64,000 nt of DNA from Kitasatospora sp. NBC_01287 (GCF_026340565.1 NZ_JAPEPB010000001.1:6236001-6300000); one strand, 5' to 3'; positions 17,946-26,708 are shown, counted from the first letter of the stretch. Numbers and translations are program-made. The notes: a model not told the origin generated them from the letters alone.

Positions 17946-18701
17946 TCAGGCGGTGGCCTCCTGGTACAGCGCCGAGACCCGGTCGTCGAAGCTCACGCTG
18001 TAGGAGACGTCCGGGCTGTCGCCGCCCTGCTGGTAGCCGCCGATCACCCCGACCAGCGCGCCGTCCGGGGTGAGCCAGGGGCTGCCGCTGGTCCCGTCCG
18101 AGAAGCCGCCGCAGTCGAACTCCTCCTGGGTGGCGCTCTGCGCGGAGGTCCGGGCCGAGCAGGTGATCGGCTGGTCGTGGTCGTTCGGGTAGCCGGTGAC
18201 GGTCACCGGCAGCCCGAAGCCCCGGTTCACGCCGAGCGGGTTGCCGCCGACCGCGTCCTCGATCCGCTTCCCGGCGACCGGCTCGGTGACCAGGAAGGCC
18301 ACGTCGTACTCGGGGTCGGAGCCGGTGCTCCAGTGCTGGTCGACCACCACCCGGTCCACCGGCCAGCTGCCGAGCGGGGCGGCACCGTCGCGGTAGCCGG
18401 GGGCGAAGGCCAGGCCGGTCAACGGTGCGCCGTCGGCATCGGTGACGCAGTGGGCCGCGGTGACCAGCAGGTCGCGCCCGGGGCTGTCGACCACGCTGGC
18501 GGTGCAGACGCGGCCGGCGCCGTCGTCGAGCAGCAGCACGCCGACCCGGTCGGCGCGGGTGTCCGCCGTGGCGATGGCGGCGGTCAGCAGCACGGGCCGG
18601 GGGCGCTGGGCCGACCCGAGGGGCGCGCAGCCCGCGGCGACCAGCGCGGCCGCCACCGCGGCGCCCAGTGCCGCCGAGTGCCGCCGCTCCCGCCCGGCCA
18701 T
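17946..18701 (-). CDS. Secreted trypsin-like serine protease
   Basis: This 251-residue protein has an N-terminal signal with a lipobox-like end (AALVAAGCAPL), so it is probably exported and perhaps lipid-anchored. Catalytic His is in LLVTAAHCVTD, Asp in PEYDVAFLV, and Ser in GFSDGTSGSPWL, the S1 (chymotrypsin-fold) triad. The ATG at 18701 is preferred because it follows GGAGG; the longer open frame extends upstream. A similar protease lies next to it on the same strand, so the pair probably arose by duplication. The substrate is unknown. Confidence 0.87.
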   Translation of the reverse strand: MAGRERRHSAALGAAVAAALVAAGCAPLGSAQRPRPVLLTAAIATADTRADRVGVLLLDDGAGRVCTASVVDSPGRDLLVTAAHCVTDADGAPLTGLAFAPGYRDGAAPLGSWPVDRVVVDQHWSTGSDPEYDVAFLVTEPVAGKRIEDAVGGNPLGVNRGFGLPVTVTGYPNDHDQPITCSARTSAQSATQEEFDCGGFSDGTSGSPWLTPDGALVGVIGGYQQGGDSPDVSYSVSFDDRVSALYQEATA

Positions 18702-18800
18702 CCCCCGCACCTCCAGGTCAACTCCGGAGCGCGGTCGCACCGGACGTCGGACCCAAGATCTACCAGGCGGTGGCCGCCCGACGCCAGGTCGGGTGCGGCG

Positions 18801-19733
18801 TCAGCCGGTCGCCCGGTCGTACAGGCTCTGCACGGCGTCGCCGAAGTAGCTGCTGTAGGAGGTGTCCGGGGTGTCGCCGCCCTGCTGGTACCCGCCGATC
18901 ACGCCGACCACCGTGCCGGTCCTGGTCGCCGGGTCGAGGTCGGTCACCCACGGGCTGCCGCTGGTGCCGCCGGTGTAGTCGGGGCAGTCGATCCGCAGCT
19001 GGGTCGCGCTCTGCCGGCTGGTGGTGTTCATGCAGGTGATCGGCGAGTCCGCGCTGCTCGGGTAGCCGGTCAGCTTCACCGGCAGCTGGTAACCCTGGTC
19101 GATGCCCAGCTTGTTGGCGCCGAGCACCTGTTGCACCTGCTTGCCGCCCTGCGGCTGGACGACCGCGAAGGCGACGTCCAGGTCCGGGTTGCCGTGCTGG
19201 GCCCAGCTCTGGTCCACCGTGATCGCGGCCAGCGGCCAGACCCCGTTCGGGGCGTCCCCGCCGCGGTAGCCGGGCACGAAGACCAGGTCGGCCCGCTGCC
19301 CGACGCCCGGATCGTAGACGCAGTGCGCGGCGGTGACGATCAGGTTCTGGCCCGCGCTGTCGACCACGCTGGCGGTGCAGAAGTGGTCGCCCGAGGCGTC
19401 GTTCGTGAAGACCGCGCCGACCAGGGCGTTGACCGCGGTGGGGGCCGCGGTCCTGGTGGTGCCCTTGTGCTTGTCGAAGGCGCCCAGGAAGCGGTGCCGG
19501 TTCCAGCCGGAGCCGGCGGGGTGTCCACCGCTCGGGCCGCCGGTGCTGGGGGAGGAGGCGAGGAAGAGCGCCCCGTTCGACGGCTCGCCCGAGGAGCCGC
19601 AGCCGGTCGCCGCGATCGGGACCACCAGCGCGGCCGCCAGGCCGAGCGCCACCTTGGAGCCCCTGGCCGATCCCGCGCCGGGCCCGGGTCCGATCCGACG
19701 CGGGATGAGACACAGGAACTTACGCGCCGTCAT
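18801..19733 (-). CDS. Secreted trypsin-like serine protease, paralogue
   Basis: This 310-residue protein has a long N-region before its hydrophobic signal, which ends PIAATGCGSSG (lipobox). The mature part has the S1 triad: LIVTAAHCVYD, PDLDVAFAV, and DYTGGTSGSPWV. The final GVIGGYQQGGDTPDTSYS block matches the neighbouring protease at 17946 (GVIGGYQQGGDSPDVSYS), so the two are close paralogues. The ATG at 19733 follows a strong GGAGGGAG. Confidence 0.87.
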   Translation of the reverse strand: MTARKFLCLIPRRIGPGPGAGSARGSKVALGLAAALVVPIAATGCGSSGEPSNGALFLASSPSTGGPSGGHPAGSGWNRHRFLGAFDKHKGTTRTAAPTAVNALVGAVFTNDASGDHFCTASVVDSAGQNLIVTAAHCVYDPGVGQRADLVFVPGYRGGDAPNGVWPLAAITVDQSWAQHGNPDLDVAFAVVQPQGGKQVQQVLGANKLGIDQGYQLPVKLTGYPSSADSPITCMNTTSRQSATQLRIDCPDYTGGTSGSPWVTDLDPATRTGTVVGVIGGYQQGGDTPDTSYSSYFGDAVQSLYDRATG

Positions 19734-19985
19734 GCGACTCCCTCCGAGGCCTGCGTGCCGCTCTGCGGCCGCCCCGGCTTCACCCGGGCGGCGGCGGACC
19801 GTCACCGGCACCCTACGGCGCCCCGGCCGCCGGCGGACGGCAGGACCGGGCCCGGGAGCGCACTCGTGGTGCGCCCCCGGCGCGCACCACGGCTGATCGA
19901 CCGGATATGCTGCCCGAGGCGGCCCTGCGGGGCCGTCTGTGCTGCGAGGACCGCCACTGTGGTGGCGGTGCCGACGCGGTGAGTC

Positions 19986-20059
19986 GGGGCGGTAGCTCAG
20001 CCGGTTAGAGCAGGGGACTCATAATCCCTGGGTCGTGGGTTCGAGTCCCACCCGCCCTA
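19986..20059 (+). tRNA. tRNA with CAT anticodon (Met elongator or Ile2), element attachment gene
   Basis: This 74-nt cloverleaf has acceptor GGGGCGG with CCGCCCT (a G·T pair at 1–72), D-arm AGCTCAGCCGGTTAGAGC, anticodon arm GGGACTCATAATCCC, and T-arm GTGGGTTCGAGTCCCAC. CAT can be Met or lysidine-modified Ile2; the sequence alone does not decide. Phage-derived genes with an integrase start just beyond its 3' end, so it is the likely attB/attL tRNA. Confidence 0.93.
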
Positions 20060-20380
20060 CACAAGATCCTGATGGATGATCAGAAGAATCCTGGCGCTGA
20101 CCTGCGAAAACGCCCCGGTCCCTTGCGCAGATCGTAGGGCATCCGGCCGCCCAGCCCCTCATGGACACGCTGAGATTCACCCGCTAGTGGACTTCTAGTG
20201 GACACGGCGCTGACGAGTGGACATCGGACCGGCCCCCAAGCCCGGCCAGCGGCTCCCACGTCGGCAGCCGCTCAAAACCCGGCGCCATCGCGCACCCAAG
20301 CGGCGTAGCATCCTCTCGGCCGAGTACGCGAGGACGATCAAGGTCCCGCCCGGCGACGCAGGGGAGGACGAACGAAGCCC
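20060..20380. other. Left attachment region with direct repeats; no gene seen
   Basis: This 321-base gap between the tRNA and the first element gene holds AGTGGAC-type direct repeats: CTAGTGGAC at 20184–20192 and 20195–20203, GAGTGGAC at 20215–20222, and TGGACAC at 20162–20168. Their place next to the tRNA fits arm-type integrase sites. I see no convincing ORF. Confidence 0.5.
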
Positions 20381-21781
20381 GTGATCGACCTTGAAGAACG
20401 CCTCACCCGGATCCACAACCCCGACGTGCGCCCCCTGGCGCAGGACGCCTACCGCAGCTACACCACCGGCATCCCGCGTGCAGCGATCGTCCTCACCTGG
20501 ACCGCGGTGTGCGCAGACGTGATCGCCAAGGTGCAGGCCCTCAACGACGACGGCGAACCTGACGCCAGGGCTCTTGCCGAGAAGGTGGAGGAGGCACAGA
20601 CTCTCGCCGGCGACAGTGACGAGAAGACGCGCCGGTCCGGCGTGGCGAAGATGCTCGAAGTCGAGCGGGAAATCCTCGACACCGCGCTCAAGCTGGAGCT
20701 GATCGACTCCTCGCAGCACGTCCAGCTGGACCGACTGCGCGAAGACCGCCACCAGAGCGCGCACCCGTCCCTGCGCCCCTTGGGCGAGCTGTACCAGCCA
20801 ACCTCCGAGTACGCCCGCGCCCACCTGGTGGCCGCATTGGACGCGCTGCTGATCCATCCCCCGAGCCAGGGCCGCAAGGTCAGGGAGAGCTTCGCGGCGG
20901 CCGTCGCCGCCCCGGGCTTCGTCCTGCACCCCGCCCACCTCACCCACACCTACTTCGACCGGGTCCGCCCGGCAGCCCGCAAGCACGTAGTCGAGTTCGC
21001 CGCGAAGTTCGCCGTCCTTCAGCTCGACGCCGCCGACACCGGTCTGCCGGCGGATCAGCTGGCAGACCGGATGGCCAACTGCCTGGGCTGCTTCGCTGAG
21101 CGGGACACCGCGCTGGTCGAGCAGGCGATGGCCAAGCAGATGACGAAGCTGGGCAACGCAGTCCCGGCTGTACAGCTCGCGGCGGTCGGGCGGCTGGGTG
21201 ACCTGCCCGCCTTCTGGAAGGCGGTGCCCGAGAGTCTGCGAGGGCTCTTCGAGTCCCAGATCGAGCAGATCGGCAGCAAGGGGGAGCGAGCCGCAGCATC
21301 ACTCTCGGGCGCCGAGATCAAGGTTCTGGGCCTCGTTACCCATCCGGAGTTGAGGCAGGCCATGACTGCGCTGGAGAAGGCGTTCGCAGGGCTGCACTAC
21401 TCCCACAGGGCGGACGTGATCAGCCGACGACCGGACGCCTACTACACGCAGCACCTGGCAGACCTCCTGACGGCGGTCCGTAGCTTCGACGACGGCGAGT
21501 TCGTGGCGAAGATGGCGGTGCTGCCTTGTGCGGCGTTCCTGGACTTGGCCACCTTGAAGACGATTCTGCGGGCGTGGTGGGACAACATCGAGTGTTGGGG
21601 TAAGCGCATGCCCGGCTACCTGGAGACGCTGTACCAGGCGACTGCCCACCTGGGCCCGGAGCGCGACGTCGTGTGGCGTGCCTACCTGGAGGAATCGCGC
21701 GATTACGAGCGCACCTACCGGGACCTCGCCAGGCGTCTTTCTCTACCCGAGCCGCCAGCGTCAGCGGCTGCGCCCTCGTAG
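20381..21781 (+). CDS. HEPN-motif protein, candidate defence RNase
   Basis: I do not recognise the full 466-residue protein. Its N-terminal 130 residues are helical (TTGIPRAAIVLTWTAVCADV) and contain LREDRHQSAHP at about 119–129. The R123-x4-H128 spacing is the HEPN RNase signature seen in DUF4145-like, Abi and toxin proteins. The remaining about 330 residues are mostly helical with several Trp residues and may be a sensor. It sits alone beside the attachment site, a frequent place for defence cargo, and converges on the integrase. The GTG start lies after a GGGGAGG about 12 bases upstream. The HEPN call is by motif only. Confidence 0.5.
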   Translation: MIDLEERLTRIHNPDVRPLAQDAYRSYTTGIPRAAIVLTWTAVCADVIAKVQALNDDGEPDARALAEKVEEAQTLAGDSDEKTRRSGVAKMLEVEREILDTALKLELIDSSQHVQLDRLREDRHQSAHPSLRPLGELYQPTSEYARAHLVAALDALLIHPPSQGRKVRESFAAAVAAPGFVLHPAHLTHTYFDRVRPAARKHVVEFAAKFAVLQLDAADTGLPADQLADRMANCLGCFAERDTALVEQAMAKQMTKLGNAVPAVQLAAVGRLGDLPAFWKAVPESLRGLFESQIEQIGSKGERAAASLSGAEIKVLGLVTHPELRQAMTALEKAFAGLHYSHRADVISRRPDAYYTQHLADLLTAVRSFDDGEFVAKMAVLPCAAFLDLATLKTILRAWWDNIECWGKRMPGYLETLYQATAHLGPERDVVWRAYLEESRDYERTYRDLARRLSLPEPPASAAAPS

Positions 21782-21797
21782 TGCAGGAGCCTGATTC

Positions 21798-21832
21798 AAC
21801 GGGGCGGTGACTGGTCAAGCCACCGCCCCGTT
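21798..21832. terminator. Bidirectional terminator between the HEPN gene and integrase
   Basis: AACGGGGCGGTG pairs perfectly with CACCGCCCCGTT (12 bases) around an 11-base loop, between two convergent stop codons. Confidence 0.85.
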
Positions 21833-21842
21833 CTGACCCAGG

Positions 21843-23486
21843 TCAGATCGTTACCCGGTCCTTGGCCTTGGCTGCCTGGGCGGCCTTCTTCTCCCGTGCG
21901 CGGTGTAGTGCGGTCAGCCGTGCGCCGCCTGCCGGGACAGGGACCGGCGTGGGCGTCTCCTGCTGGGCGGGGACTTCGGCTGGGGTCTGCTCCGGGGCCG
22001 GGGGCGTGGGAACTGGGCGGCCCGCGCGGGGGACGATGTTGAGGGCCGCCTCGGCCTGTGCCCGCTTGGCCTCAGCGAGGACGTTCGTGTAGGTGTCCAT
22101 GGTGATCTGGATGCCGGAGTGGCCGAGCTGGTCTGAGATGTCCTTCATCTCGGCTCCGCCGGCATGCGCGAGGCAGGCCGCTCCATGGCGCAGTCCGTGC
22201 AGCGTGATCGGCGGCAGATCGGCGTCCTCGATGAGCTTCTTGAATCGCTTGGTCAGGTAGTCGGGGTGGTAGCCCTTGCCGTTCTCCTGGGTGAAGACGA
22301 GGCCGCTCTCGGTCCAGGCCGCACCAGCCTTCTCCCTTTGCGCGGCCTGGCGCTCGCGCCGGTCGGCGAAGAGCCGGGCGCTCTCGGAGTCCAGGTCGAT
22401 GATGCGCTCCGAGTCGGCCTTGGGAGTGGTGCCGAAGAGCTGCTTGGCCACGTACACCACTTGCTGGCTGATCGTCACCTGCATCTCATCGAGGTCAACT
22501 TCGGTCCACGGAAGGGCACATGTCTCGCCGCGGCGTGGGCCCCGCATGGCCATGAAGTGCCACAGGTCGCCCAACTCATCGTCGATGTAGTGGTCGAGGA
22601 ACTGGCCGAGTAGCTGCGGGGTCCACACCATCACCTTGCTGGGGATCTCGCCGGTGGCGCGCCAGTGGGCGACACGGGCGGGGGTCCACAGCAGCGGCTT
22701 GGGAGCTTTGACCTTGGGGAGGCGCACGAGGTGCGCCCAGTTCTTCTTGATCTCTTCGGCACGGACAGCGTCTTGGAGGGCGCTGGAGAGCGTGGCGCGG
22801 ATCCGGACCAGCGTGGTCGGTCCGGTGATGCGCTGCATCTTCTTGCGCTCGACGGCGAGGAGTTCACGGGCTTCGTGCCAGGAGGCACGCAGGACAGCCC
22901 GGTCGGCCTTGGCTCCCTCGCGCCACGCTTTCCGCTTCACCTCGCAGTCGGCTGTCAGGAGGGTGACGTACTCGCGGTGGACCTGGATGGTGGTGTTGCG
23001 GTCGTTGATCGCGGCGAACATCTCCACGATGTGGGACTTGCGCAGCTTCTTGCGGTCGAGGTGGCCGATGTACGGGTCGATGTGGAGTTCGATGTGCTCG
23101 CGGTACTTGTCGGTCGTGGTGAACGCCACATCGCTCTTGCTGTCGATCCAGCGTTGAAGGTACTCGGCGACTGTCTCTCGTACGCCCACGTCGAGGCCGG
23201 CTTCGTGCTCTTCCCAGACCCGCTTGCACTCCTTCGCCGCCTCGCGCTGGGTGCGGAAGCCCCCGGGGCGCATCCGGCTGCGCGCGCCGTCGGGGCCTGC
23301 GGACAGCTCAAGGTAGAAGGACCACGACCCGTGGTCGCGCTTGGCCAGGTTGGGGCAACCTGTGCCGAGGTAGCCGACCCGCTGCTTGCCGTCCTTGTCG
23401 AGGACGGGCTTGCCCTTGTCCTTGCCGCGCCGGTGGACGAGCGGCCCCTTGCACATGCACCTCTTGTACGTCCGTTCCTCGAACAT
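21843..23486 (-). CDS. int: Tyrosine recombinase (phage integrase)
   Basis: This protein integrates the element at the tRNA by site-specific recombination. The 547-residue protein has an N-terminal arm-binding region with three cysteines (CMC and GTGCPN) that may form a small zinc site. A SAM-like core-binding domain is near 100–200, and the catalytic domain starts near 300. Catalytic residues seen are Arg in MRGPRRGETCALPW, His-x-x-Arg in LHGLRHGAACLAH, and the final His and Tyr in LGHSGIQITMDTYTNV. A Pro/Ala-rich tail ends the protein. It points toward the tRNA. It is long because of an insertion around residues 150–230. Confidence 0.95.
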   Translation of the reverse strand: MFEERTYKRCMCKGPLVHRRGKDKGKPVLDKDGKQRVGYLGTGCPNLAKRDHGSWSFYLELSAGPDGARSRMRPGGFRTQREAAKECKRVWEEHEAGLDVGVRETVAEYLQRWIDSKSDVAFTTTDKYREHIELHIDPYIGHLDRKKLRKSHIVEMFAAINDRNTTIQVHREYVTLLTADCEVKRKAWREGAKADRAVLRASWHEARELLAVERKKMQRITGPTTLVRIRATLSSALQDAVRAEEIKKNWAHLVRLPKVKAPKPLLWTPARVAHWRATGEIPSKVMVWTPQLLGQFLDHYIDDELGDLWHFMAMRGPRRGETCALPWTEVDLDEMQVTISQQVVYVAKQLFGTTPKADSERIIDLDSESARLFADRRERQAAQREKAGAAWTESGLVFTQENGKGYHPDYLTKRFKKLIEDADLPPITLHGLRHGAACLAHAGGAEMKDISDQLGHSGIQITMDTYTNVLAEAKRAQAEAALNIVPRAGRPVPTPPAPEQTPAEVPAQQETPTPVPVPAGGARLTALHRAREKKAAQAAKAKDRVTI

Positions 23487-23765
23487 GTGACCCGTTCGTC
23501 GCCTTTCACTTCGTGTTGCGATTTTTAGCGAATCGCTACTCTATGTTACTCGAATGTGCGTTCTAATTATGCCCCGAATCGGTCCCGCTGTACACGTAGA
23601 ACCCTTGTCGAGCTGGGGAGTTGGCGGGGTCGGTCGCACCATTTCGAACGTGTGAGCGGTTAACGTGAACCCCTGGAAACGCGCTATCCTGAACTGTCCG
23701 TCGTCGTCTGTCACTGTTGCCAGGCGGGGCGGAGTAGTTGGCGCGGGGGAGAAACGCGACGACTC

Positions 23766-24023
23766 ATGGACAGTGGCAAGACCGGCCAGGTCGAGGTGTG
23801 CGAGGAGCGCGGCATGACGGCGCGGGAGGTCCTGGACCTTCCGGTGACCATCAATGTCGTCACTGCGGCTCGCGCACTGGGGATGGGGCCGAACAAGGCG
23901 TACCAGCTGGTCCGAAGCGGGGAGTTCCCCGTGGACATGATCACGGTGGGCGGCACCAAGAGGGTGCTGACTGCTGCCTTGTGGAAGTTCCTCCAGCTGG
24001 ACGGGCTTGCCGTGCAACGATGA
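23766..24023 (+). CDS. Excisionase-like HTH DNA-binding protein
   Basis: This 85-residue protein contains TINVVTAARALGMGPNKAYQLVRSGEFPVDMITVGGTKRV in two pieces: a MerR/Xis-type helix-turn-helix and a wing. Such proteins bend att-site DNA and direct excision. It is divergent from the integrase, the usual place for a control and excision gene. ATG codons at 23766 and 23814 are both possible. Confidence 0.75.
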   Translation: MDSGKTGQVEVCEERGMTAREVLDLPVTINVVTAARALGMGPNKAYQLVRSGEFPVDMITVGGTKRVLTAALWKFLQLDGLAVQR

Positions 24024-24030
24024 ACCGGAG

Positions 24031-24068
24031 AACGTGATGGAAGCTCTTGCATTAGCTTCCATCACGTT
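24031..24068. terminator. Perfect 15-base inverted repeat after the excisionase-like gene
   Basis: AACGTGATGGAAGCT and AGCTTCCATCACGTT flank an 8-base loop, seven bases after the excisionase-like stop and 33 before the recombinase fragment. It is AT-richer than nearby DNA. It may be a terminator or a recombination or control site. Confidence 0.6.
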
Positions 24069-24101
24069 GTGCCCGGTAGTGATGCTGACGGGTAGGGACA
24101 G

Positions 24102-25082
24102 ATGCCACCGAGACTGTTCGGGTTCGCCGATTTCAGCAAGAGCGCCCTTCATGACGAGGAAGCGGCGATCGTCTTCGAGCTGGCGAAGCGCCGCGCCGAC
24201 GGCGAGGTCTACGCGGGCGGGGCGGTTTTCCTGGCCACCGCCGGCTTCGTGGGTACCCTCGGTGCCCCGTTCACCTCGCAGACCGTGGCCCGCCTGCTGA
24301 CCAACCCCGCCATCGCCGGGTTGAAGAAGGACGCGAACGGGGACCTCGTCCCGGCAGGCCATCCCGCGATGATCCCCCCCGAGCTGTTCCGGGTGATCCT
24401 GGCGATGCACTCCGACTCCGCCAGGGCTGAACGCTCCGAGGACTACGACTACCTGCTCACCGCTGTCGACCTCACGGTGTGCGGCCGCTGCGGCGCTCCG
24501 ATGGTCGGCCTGCGCTCGTCGGCGGGCAAGCCCGGCTACTGCTGTCCGGACGGACCCCGCCAGGACCGGCCCGGCAAGTGCGGCAGAGTGCGGGTGGCCG
24601 CCGACCTCTTGGAGGACCATGTCGGCGAGCAGGTCCTTGCCCGCCTCATGCTGCCCGCCACCCGTGCCGACCTGGAGAAGGCCCGCACGGTGCTCGCCGC
24701 ACAGTTGGACGCCGACCGGATCCGCGTGAAGGAGATCGCCGAGTCGATGCAGGAGCTGGCGGCGATGGTGGTCCGCCGCGAACTCCAGGCCAAGGACCTG
24801 AAGAAGGCCAAGGCCGAGGCTGCGGAGGAGACCAAGACCCTCAACCGCCGCATCCGCTGGATGGAGCGGGCCGTTGCCGCACCGATCACCGGCGAGGTCG
24901 AGGAACTGGTCGCGTGGTGGAACTCCGCGCCCACCGAAGCCCGTTCGGGTCTCGCACTGCTCATGCTCCACCGCATCGACATCCACCCCGGCGGTCAGGG
25001 AGTGCGCAGCATCAAGCCCGGCAGGGTCGTGCTGTGGTGGCGCAACGAGGCCCCTCCGGCGCCGATCGTGCTGGCGGAGTGA
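24102..25082 (+). CDS. Serine-recombinase C-terminal half lacking the catalytic domain
   Basis: This 326-residue protein begins directly in the recombinase domain (RLFGFADFSKSALHDEEAA, then FTSQTVARLLTNPAIAGLKK). A zinc ribbon follows (VCGRCGAPM with paired cysteines at YCC and GKCGR, about residues 125–165). A coiled coil (about 190–260) and a short basic tail end it. These are domains 2 to 4 of a large serine integrase. The N-terminal resolvase domain with the nucleophilic serine is absent and no fragment is seen upstream, where a hairpin and the excisionase-like gene lie. It could bind att-like DNA but not cut it. Confidence 0.75.
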   Translation: MPPRLFGFADFSKSALHDEEAAIVFELAKRRADGEVYAGGAVFLATAGFVGTLGAPFTSQTVARLLTNPAIAGLKKDANGDLVPAGHPAMIPPELFRVILAMHSDSARAERSEDYDYLLTAVDLTVCGRCGAPMVGLRSSAGKPGYCCPDGPRQDRPGKCGRVRVAADLLEDHVGEQVLARLMLPATRADLEKARTVLAAQLDADRIRVKEIAESMQELAAMVVRRELQAKDLKKAKAEAAEETKTLNRRIRWMERAVAAPITGEVEELVAWWNSAPTEARSGLALLMLHRIDIHPGGQGVRSIKPGRVVLWWRNEAPPAPIVLAE

Positions 25083-25083
25083 G

Positions 25084-25111
25084 CACCGCGCCGTGACACG
25101 CCGGCGCGGTG
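25084..25111. terminator. Terminator between convergent recombinase-fragment and membrane-protein genes
   Basis: CACCGCGCCG pairs with CGGCGCGGTG around an 8-base loop, right after the recombinase stop codon and just before the stop of the minus-strand gene. Confidence 0.8.
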
Positions 25112-25114
25112 AGG

Positions 25115-25909
25115 TCACCGCCGCGGCGTGGAGAGCAGGGGACGGGGGCGGGATACGGAGCTGAGGGTCAGCCCCAGGAGCGAGCACAGCATGAACAGGC
25201 CCGCGCAGACGGTGCTCAGGGTCTTCTCGATCCCCAACTGCCATGCGTGGCCGAGGAACTGGTAGGCCAGAAGATACGAGGCCTCGCTGCCGGTGTAGAC
25301 GACGCACGCCAAGCCGCCGAAGGCTACGCTCGCCTGCCCGAGAGCCAGAGGCCGGTGGCCGGCGCGGGCGTTGTCGATGACGATTCTGCCCGCGTCCCAG
25401 AACAGGTTCGAGCCGACCCATAGTCCGTAGAGGTAGATGATCAGCAGGTAGGCGACGACGCCGCGGTCGTCGGCGAACGAGGTGGTGAAGTCGAGGCCGT
25501 GCCGGTTGGCGGCGCTGAACACGGTGATGGCCGTGGCTGCGACCAACGCGGCCACGGCCAGGCGCAGGAGCGCGGCCCTGCGCCGGCAGCCCTCGTAGTG
25601 GGTCCATTCCGTCATCGCGGCCCGCAGCCCCGCGCACAGGCCCACACCGCACAGGTGGGAACTCAGACGGCTCACATTCTCAACGCCGGTCGCATGTTCA
25701 AGGCCCTGGTCGATGGCGGGAACCGCGCACAGGCTCCCGATCGTGCACAGGGCCGCCCCTATGGCGAGGCTCCAGGGGAGATGCTGTGCGGGGGCCCGGC
25801 GCGCTGAGCGCAGGGTCGCCAGGCCGAACATCAAGGTGCTGATTAGTGCCGCTCCGGCGGTGACGCTGAAGATCTCTGCGTCCACGTCTCGTATCACCAC
25901 TCGCTTCAT
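25115..25909 (-). CDS. Membrane protein, MAB_1171c-like putative transporter
   Basis: This 264-residue protein has about seven hydrophobic helices: AEIFSVTAGAALISTLMFGL, a second near 35–55, and later AALLRLAVAALVAATAITVF and YLLIIYLYGLWVG. It resembles the MAB_1171c/DUF6545-type membrane proteins that in streptomycetes sit next to XRE regulators, as it does here. The role is unknown; phage exclusion is only a guess. The upstream GTG at 25921 falls inside a perfect hairpin, so the ATG at 25909 is preferred, though neither has a strong RBS. Confidence 0.65.
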   Translation of the reverse strand: MKRVVIRDVDAEIFSVTAGAALISTLMFGLATLRSARRAPAQHLPWSLAIGAALCTIGSLCAVPAIDQGLEHATGVENVSRLSSHLCGVGLCAGLRAAMTEWTHYEGCRRRAALLRLAVAALVAATAITVFSAANRHGLDFTTSFADDRGVVAYLLIIYLYGLWVGSNLFWDAGRIVIDNARAGHRPLALGQASVAFGGLACVVYTGSEASYLLAYQFLGHAWQLGIEKTLSTVCAGLFMLCSLLGLTLSSVSRPRPLLSTPRR

Positions 25910-25911
25910 GT

Positions 25912-25937
25912 GAGCCGACACGCGCCGGTGTCGGCTC
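25912..25937 (-). terminator. Intercistronic hairpin between XRE regulator and membrane protein
   Basis: GAGCCGACAC and GTGTCGGCTC form perfect 10-base arms with a 6-base loop, three bases past the XRE stop and before the membrane-protein ATG. It may be an attenuator that lowers expression of the downstream gene. Confidence 0.6.
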
Positions 25938-25939
25938 TC

Positions 25940-26470
25940 CTAGTCGTACAGGGAGTACATGGACTGGCGACTCGCTTCGGCGGACTCTGCCCGGGACATC
26001 CGTCCGCGACGCCTGGGGTCCGGGCGCGTGGGGGCTTCGGGGAGGGTGGGCGGCGTGGCGTTGACGGCCATGCCTCGGACTTCGCACAGGGCGCGAGCCG
26101 CCTGAAGCAGCCCGTCGGCGCCCGATTCGCCGAGGGGGGCGATGATGCGAAGCGCCTCTCTGACCTTCTCGTGTGCGTAGTACACCTCCAGCGACTCCAG
26201 GTCGTGGGAGCCCGGGAGGAGGTATGCAGGCGGACAGTCGAAGGCTTGGGCCAGTCCGAGAATCGTACGGCACGGCGGGTTGGTCTTGACCCCACTGAGA
26301 GTGGCGTGAATCACGGTGTGGTCAATGATCGGATTGCCGGTTCCGTCATTTGTCCTCGAAGCGAGGACGCGTGTACTCGGCGGACTTCCCCCGCGAATGG
26401 TGAGGCGCCTGCGCAGGAGATCCAGCTTCGCTGCGAGGCTGCCCGGGGCAGGCCCGGATATGGCCGACAT
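25940..26470 (-). CDS. XRE-family HTH regulator
   Basis: This 176-residue protein has an N-terminal helix-turn-helix region: LAAKLDLLRRRLTIR, then HTVIHATLSGVKTNPPCRTI, and LGLAQAFDCPPAYLL, which closes the XRE fold at about residue 86. The C-terminal part is a helical region and a basic tail. It lies directly upstream of the MAB_1171c-like membrane protein, the usual actinobacterial pairing. It faces rightward-running genes, so it may be an element repressor. Confidence 0.75.
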   Translation of the reverse strand: MSAISGPAPGSLAAKLDLLRRRLTIRGGSPPSTRVLASRTNDGTGNPIIDHTVIHATLSGVKTNPPCRTILGLAQAFDCPPAYLLPGSHDLESLEVYYAHEKVREALRIIAPLGESGADGLLQAARALCEVRGMAVNATPPTLPEAPTRPDPRRRGRMSRAESAEASRQSMYSLYD

Positions 26471-26708
26471 AAGTGATCCTTTCCTGCGGGTGCGCGGCGC
26501 CCTGCGGGAGAGTTTCTGTTGTCGGACGCCAACGGGAGCGTACCCCGCTTCGCGGTTATTCAGATTTTGACAGCTTGAAGATCGACATGCAAGCTAGGCG
26601 CGGGCCGCCAGCTACCCGGGGGTCACATAGGTCCCCTGCGGTCAAGCAGTCGGGGGGCCGGTTCCCGTGCGGTCGGCGGTCACGACTGCGAGTGCCAAGG
26701 GGGTTGAC

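Noticed and set aside
1..20059. A biosynthetic gene cluster around the three efflux cassettes
   Set aside because: There are no synthases, cyclases of known clusters or tailoring enzymes beside the SnoaL-like gene. The cassettes look like separate resistance loci.
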